From Albula goreensis (lineage: Eukaryota; Chordata; Actinopteri; Albuliformes; Albulidae): a stretch of DNA of 64,000 nucleotides. Both the position numbers and the translations under genes were made by a program. The stretch spans positions 33,002,841-33,066,840 of the forward strand of contig CM040743.1 of the NCBI GenBank assembly GCA_022829145.1. Direction: 5' to 3'. Positions 59,086 to 64,000 of this stretch are shown here, one piece after another (the stretch's first letter is position 1; every line of letters begins with the position of its first letter). Under the pieces are notes generated by a model. It made no database searches, had not been told where the DNA came from, and saw nothing but the letters and a program-made list of their open reading frames with translations.

Positions 59086-61838
59086 TCAGCCTGTCTTAAC
59101 TAAGGTGTCAGGAAAACCTTCAGGAGAGTCTGGACAATCTTCCACTCCCCCTCTCAGAGCGTCCTCGAGGCGGATCCAGAAGGCTTCCTGGTCTGCAGCA
59201 GCCTCAGGCCACACCAGATAGGTGTTTTTACGCACCAGTCTGCGCAGTCGGGTGTACATGGATAGGCAGTGGTCAGGGATCTCTTCCAGAAAGACCAGCA
59301 GTAGGACGTCACTGTGGTCACACAGGAGCCGCAAGCTGGCCAGCTGGAACTCCATGGTGCACCATTCGCTGCGCAAGAAATCCCTGCTGACCACACACAG
59401 GGTACGGCGTGAATTATAGATGGCTGTCTCAATATTCTCCAGGATAGCCACCCCCAGCCGGAAGTCACGGTGATGCAGGCACAGCCGGAAACCTTTCCCA
59501 TTGGGACCCTCCATGTGGGGCACCAGCTGCTCCATCACCCAACTTTCATCCAGGGAGCTGTAGGAGATGAACGCATCATAGGTGTAGTTCCTCTGTCCCT
59601 TCCTCCTCCCACCAATACGTGAACGGAGAAGCAGTATTAGGTAATGGATTGATGACCTGCATTTGTGCCAAGTGATACCCAATGAAAGTATCAACAGGTC
59701 CAGCAGGGCGGTGGACAGGAAGAAGATGAAGTTGACGTAGTCATAGCTACATGCTTTGTCATCAAACTCCCAAAAGTATGGTGACAGCTGATCATTGTCA
59801 CAGTGGAGGTCGAGAGGTATGCCACCTGGACCTTCAAGTTGTGCACTGACCAGTTTTTGAACCAGGCATTCTGGCAGCTGCAGGACAGAGGGTTTCCTGT
59901 GACATCCAGATACTCGAGCAAAGGGAGGTTGTCATAAATGGATTTCTCCAAGACATGGAAATGATTGCTCTGAATTTTCAAGTATTTCAAAGAGTTGTTT
60001 GGAGGGAGAAGGTTGGATGGTAAAAAGTCAAGGTCAGCCTTCATTATAAACAGGTCTGTGAGTGACACAAAAGGTGTAAATAATGCAGTTAAGTTGACAT
60101 TTGTCAATATAATATCGCTCAAAAATAAATTTTTTAAATTCACAAGTGGGGAAAATGTATTTACATCAATTTTTGTTAAGGTGACAAATGAAAGGATTAA
60201 ATTCCTTAAGTTTCCTAACCCTTTGAAAAAATTGGACCCTAAATACCCAAATTTAATATAACCCCCCTGGTAACTCAGATTCAGAATCTTCAGAGATCTA
60301 AGTTTAATGAATGGAGAGACATCTTTATCGAAAATGAATTGATTATCATACAGGACCAGTTTCTGTAGATGTACCAGACCCTGTAAGACCTCATGATTCA
60401 AGACTTTGATGTGATTTCCTCCTAGATTCAAAGTTTTAAGATGTATAAGATCCTTAAATGACCCATTCTCAATGTGTGAGATGACATTCACACTGAGATC
60501 AAGCTTCTGAAGTAAACTAAGGTTGCAGAAAGGCTGGTTAGCAATCGACTGGATTAAGTTGTAGCGCAATGTAAGACTCTTCAGCTTGCGCAGTGCACTG
60601 AAAGCATTAGTGGTAAGCTTGGTCATCTTATTTTTCATCATTGACAGTGATTCAAGATTCTGGAGATTTTGGAACCAGTCTGTGCTTGGTTCCCTGAGCC
60701 CAACGTTGATGAGGCTAAGTTTCTGCAGTTTTTTGAGGACAGAGAAAGTGTTTGTGTGAATATCCAGTTCACTATTAATCTCCCCTTCCACATACAAATT
60801 TGTAAGACTAACAAAGCCTTGAAATGTTGTTTCTCCGATGGTCTGAAGCCTGCACCTGACCAGTGAGAGCTGTGTTACATATTTCCCATCTTTCACTAGT
60901 TGGTATCTGCTAATATTTTGAAAGGATGCATTTTTGAGGAAAAGCATCTTTGGTGTGTGGCACCCCATGAAGACTGAAGTGTTTTTTGGAAGACTAGATC
61001 CATCCAGGTCAATACCCACAAAATTAAGGTTGGGCATTCTCTCCAGCAGACTGCACACAGTAACATCTGTCCTCTGGACAGAGATGGAGAATGATACATC
61101 ATGGAGAGCCTGCTGTGTTTTCTCAGAAATTCCAGCCAAGAACTCAGGTCCAAGTCCCCACAGTGATAGCTTTGTTAGTGAAGGGTTTAAGGCCAGAGGA
61201 GGTTGCATTTGTTTCAAGCGGGGGTTGAACGAGAGGTCAAGATAATTCAGGGCAGGGAATCCATCAAGTTCTAACCAGGAGATCTCATTGTATGATAAAT
61301 CCAGGACTTCCAGCATATTGCTGTTACTTTCACTGCTGTTGAGATATTTCAGTTTATTAGCAGACAGGGCAATGCTTCTAAGCTGAGGGAGGAACTCAAA
61401 AAATCCTGCAGGAATTTCAGTGATATGGTTAGCATACAAGCTGAGATACGTTAGGTTTCCCAGCCCTCGAAATGCATCTGGATAGACCTCTGACAGATCG
61501 TTATTCGAAAGGTTAAGAAATCTCAGCTCTCCAAGCCCTCTAAATTGATCGGTCTTCAGGGAAGAGATTTTGTTCCGTCGCAGGGTCAGGTCTTGAAGCA
61601 TCCAGAACTTTTTGAACACATCAGATGGAAGCACATGTATTTGGTTCCTGGAAAGGTTCATTTTGGTGGCATTTTGCGGGATCTTTTTCATCACACGGGA
61701 TATGTCTCTGATATTTCTGTTTTCACACCAAATGTAATTTTTGTCATTGTAGTAATATTTGCAGCTTTCAAATCCATAACACCAACAGGCTTCAGCACTG
61801 AAGAGCAGCAGAGCAAGAGAGAACAGCAAACTTGTCAT
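59086..61838 (-). CDS. TLR11-family Toll-like receptor (fish type), frameshifted in this sequence
   Basis: Innate immune receptor: LRR ectodomain, one membrane segment, cytosolic TIR. A single coding exon runs from ATG at 61838. The first frame (to 59691) encodes a signal peptide (MTSLLFSLALLLFSAEA), about 20 or more LRRs (such as LRFLNLSNNDLSEVYPDAF) and a C-terminal LRR cap (NPLSCSCQNAWFKNWS). It goes off frame at VQVAYLS. The other frame resumes DLHCDNDQLSPYFWEFDD, crosses the membrane (FIFFLSTALLDLLILSLGI) and gives the TIR: box 1 YDAFISYSSLDESW, box 2 LCLHHRDFRLG, box 3 FWIRLEDAL; stop at 59086. One extra base near 59811-59818 would give about 917 residues, normal for the family. The TIR resembles the fish TLR13/21/22/23 group; the subtype is unresolved. 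Box 2 has Leu where most TLRs have Pro. The alternative to an assembly error is a very young pseudogene. Confidence 0.88.
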
Positions 61839-61886
61839 CTTTTTTTCTCCTCAGGACAGGTAGATGCAGTCTTGTTGTCTGATGAC
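61839..61886 (-). other. TLR 5'UTR segment after a probable 5'UTR intron
   Basis: On the - strand, CCCTTTTCCTTCAACACAG precedes GTCATCAGAC, a good acceptor 48 bases before the ATG. A noncoding first exon further right is therefore likely, as in many TLR genes. Its donor was not located. Confidence 0.45.
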
Positions 61887-64000
61887 CTGTGTTGAAGGAA
61901 AAGGGAATCAACACAAGGTAGAGAATTTAGTCTTTCCCACAATGCAATCTGAGATAGCAATCATGCATGTCCTAAGAGTGCATTCCTTCACATTTCAGGA
62001 GAATCATGAATCCCACAAAGGTAGAAAATTTGGAGAATGATTTCTATGCTACTTCTTTGAAGGGTTTTACCCACTCCAGTTTTACTTTCATCTTTGTTTT
62101 TAAAAATATGATATATCAGACAACCTGGGTATCCTACTGACCACAAAACTGTTGTCAGCCTAATTCAAATTTAAAAAACAGCTTTCCTTGACTGAGTAGT
62201 ACTAAATACTTGTAAGTTGCTGTGTTGCTACGGCTTGGCTAACATGCTTATTCCATTGAGGTTGTATTGTGCATCCTTATCATCAGCAAATGAGACAGTT
62301 TGCCATAGAAACCAACACTATACAAACTGCAAATCATGTGCAGAAGTAACTGTAAAGTGTGCAGATACAATGATATGAAGCATTACATGGTGGTCTGTAC
62401 ACCATTTAAAATTGTGTGCATGTTTCTATGTTGAGGGTCTTTATGACCTGCTTATCCTTCATATGTGCAAAACACTGATTGTAGTTCAGATCACGTCATA
62501 GTTTTGAGAATGTCAAAGCTGATTTAAGAGCAAAATTTAAGAGCCGTGAATTAAATAGCTATTTAAGTATTTATTATTGTTTGCAGGTTGACTATTTCAT
62601 CTACGCTAGTATAAGTCAAACGTATGTCTGACTGAAAACTGCATCTACTTCCCTCCACTTACAGTGATGTTTGATAAACCTCCAGTATGATCAATATGCA
62701 ATATAATATTGAAGTCATAGTGTAATGATAAGCCTTGTTTACATGTTACTGTAGATGTGAACTATGTCAAGTTTCCTGTTTTGAAATGCATCTCAATGGG
62801 ATGAATCAAGGATTTGTTGAAAGGGGGTTCAGTCAGGGTATTCTAACTGTGCTTTGGAATATTTGCTGAGGGACAGAATGCACCTACTTAACTTGCCACA
62901 ACTTGTCTGTAATCATACTGTTATATGTGTGAGACAGACACTTGCTGAGTTAGAGACCTGGAAACTTATTTTTAGCCTTTACTTCCTCCAAAACTTTTGT
63001 TATTAGGTCTTTGTCTCCCACTTAAAGTTTTCACTTCTTGAAACCAATTTCAAATCTCCCAAACCATTGGGGCCTCACAAACTCACATTAAATTCAAGCA
63101 CACACACACACACACGTTCCATACAACCAGAAATAAAACAGAGTGCATGCTCAGAACACTGAGCGTTGTATGTCGTTTAATCCAAAAGCTCAATGTTATA
63201 GTAATTATGGTTCGCTCATGTAATTTGCCAGCTAGTTGCAGTGATGATTATCTCACAGAATGGACTGAAATTCCGGATTTGGACAACCAGTTTCAAATTA
63301 CAAGTCCTCACCAAGCTAGGTAGCTAGATAGCCGCTTACTTGTGAGCTTATCATTTTCATCCTTTCACAAGTAGTAAATTTCAGCGAAACATAAAATGAA
63401 GTCATTTGTTTAAAGCTGTCATAAATAGCTGATTTAAAGGGCTGAATTTAGGTTCTGACATCGCTTTTATCTTATATGATCTCGTTTTTGGTTCAGTGGT
63501 TCAGTGGTTCAGTGCGGGGTTCACCTCATCCAAAGGTGATCAGGTGTGACTCTGCCTTGGACTCTAAGCCCAAGGTCAAATAGTGTTTCTCTTGCCATAC
63601 CATTTATGACTTATGTGTTTGCAAAAGTCATAAAACAAACATTCTAACAAATCCTACAATACAAAATTGATTAGTTTAAATTAGTTTAAATTGAAATTCA
63701 GTGATGTTTTGAAATATATTATGTGTATTCATGATGTTTGATGAAATTTGACTGGAATGAATACTTAATCCTTAATACTGTTTAGAGACAATTCTGGAGA
63801 GTGGAATGGTGTCATTAGAATGACTGAGGAATGTCGCCGCATCCAACCAGAGCCAAATGGCGCCTCCTGTTAAGAACTTTTTACCTGCCACGTTTGGGAA
63901 CATGAGGTTCCCCATTACCATGCATGGACCCTACCTCCTGGGGTTACCTGGCCATCACATGTCAAAGTCTTTCTCCAAAACTGTATACATTTTGACAACA
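61887..64000. other. Region upstream of the TLR, no gene recognised
   Basis: AT-rich with a CA microsatellite (63099-63115) and three tandem GGTTCAGT units (63490-63513). From 63858 a + strand frame starting MAPPVKNFLPATFGNM stays open to the window edge, but I recognise no family in it. The TLR promoter and first exon are probably here. Confidence 0.45.
63099..63115. repeat. CA microsatellite
   Basis: CA run of about eight units upstream of the TLR. Confidence 0.75.

Noticed and set aside
63490..63540. tRNA-like GGTTCAGT words
   Set aside because: They are three tandem 8-base copies. No cloverleaf or A/B box pair could be assembled around them.
1..64000. CRISPR arrays, operons, phage or plasmid features
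   Set aside because: None seen; the gene structure is vertebrate throughout.

Overview
The window is vertebrate nuclear DNA, most likely from a ray-finned (teleost-type) fish. It contains intron-split animal genes with GT-AG splice sites, a fish-type Toll-like receptor of the TLR11 family, a dead Tc1-like transposon, a fragment resembling the L2/Maui-type LINE tails common in fish, and many CA/TC microsatellites. I see no bacterial, viral, CRISPR or toxin features. The species cannot be named from the sequence.

Layout. (1) 482-26769, + strand: the 3' two-thirds of MYO10 (unconventional myosin-X), as 22 coding exons from the end of the motor domain through the IQ motifs, helical/coiled-coil neck, PEST region, PH domains, MyTH4 and FERM, to the stop codon. 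The motor start lies left of the window. The 3'UTR probably ends near 27955. (2) 27956-33138: gene-poor DNA between two convergent genes. (3) 33139-41452, - strand: complete MARCHF11-type membrane RING-CH E3 ligase in 4 coding exons (345 aa), with a CpG-rich 5' region to about 42080. (4) 41453-47784: intergenic, with a decayed Tc1-like transposase near 44.2-44.6 kb and a GC-rich patch at 46.0-46.37 kb. (5) 47785-56840, - strand: complete ZNF622 (Rei1-type 60S assembly factor) in 6 coding exons (468 aa), plus a probable 5' noncoding exon near 57.86-57.96 kb. (6) 59086-61838, - strand: single-exon TLR11-family receptor of about 917 codons, broken in this sequence by one frameshift just before the membrane segment. 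(7) 61887-64000: no recognised gene.

The genes do not form a common pathway. MYO10 acts in filopodia, MARCHF11 in membrane-protein ubiquitination, ZNF622 in ribosome assembly, and the TLR in innate immunity. MYO10, MARCHF11 and ZNF622 also lie close together on human 5p15.1 (from memory), but here MYO10 is convergent with the other two, which suggests an inversion.

Two single-base frameshifts break otherwise well-conserved reading frames (MYO10 near 7005, TLR near 59811-59818). Since one is in MYO10, uncorrected assembly indels are the simplest explanation. Other structure not explained by genes: a 58-bp inverted repeat pair between two MYO10 introns, one copy framed by 47-bp direct repeats; three perfect short-loop hairpins; a degenerate roughly 45-55 bp tandem repeat in MARCHF11 introns; and a half-kilobase pyrimidine tract before a MYO10 PH exon. 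I found no convincing undescribed multi-gene system.
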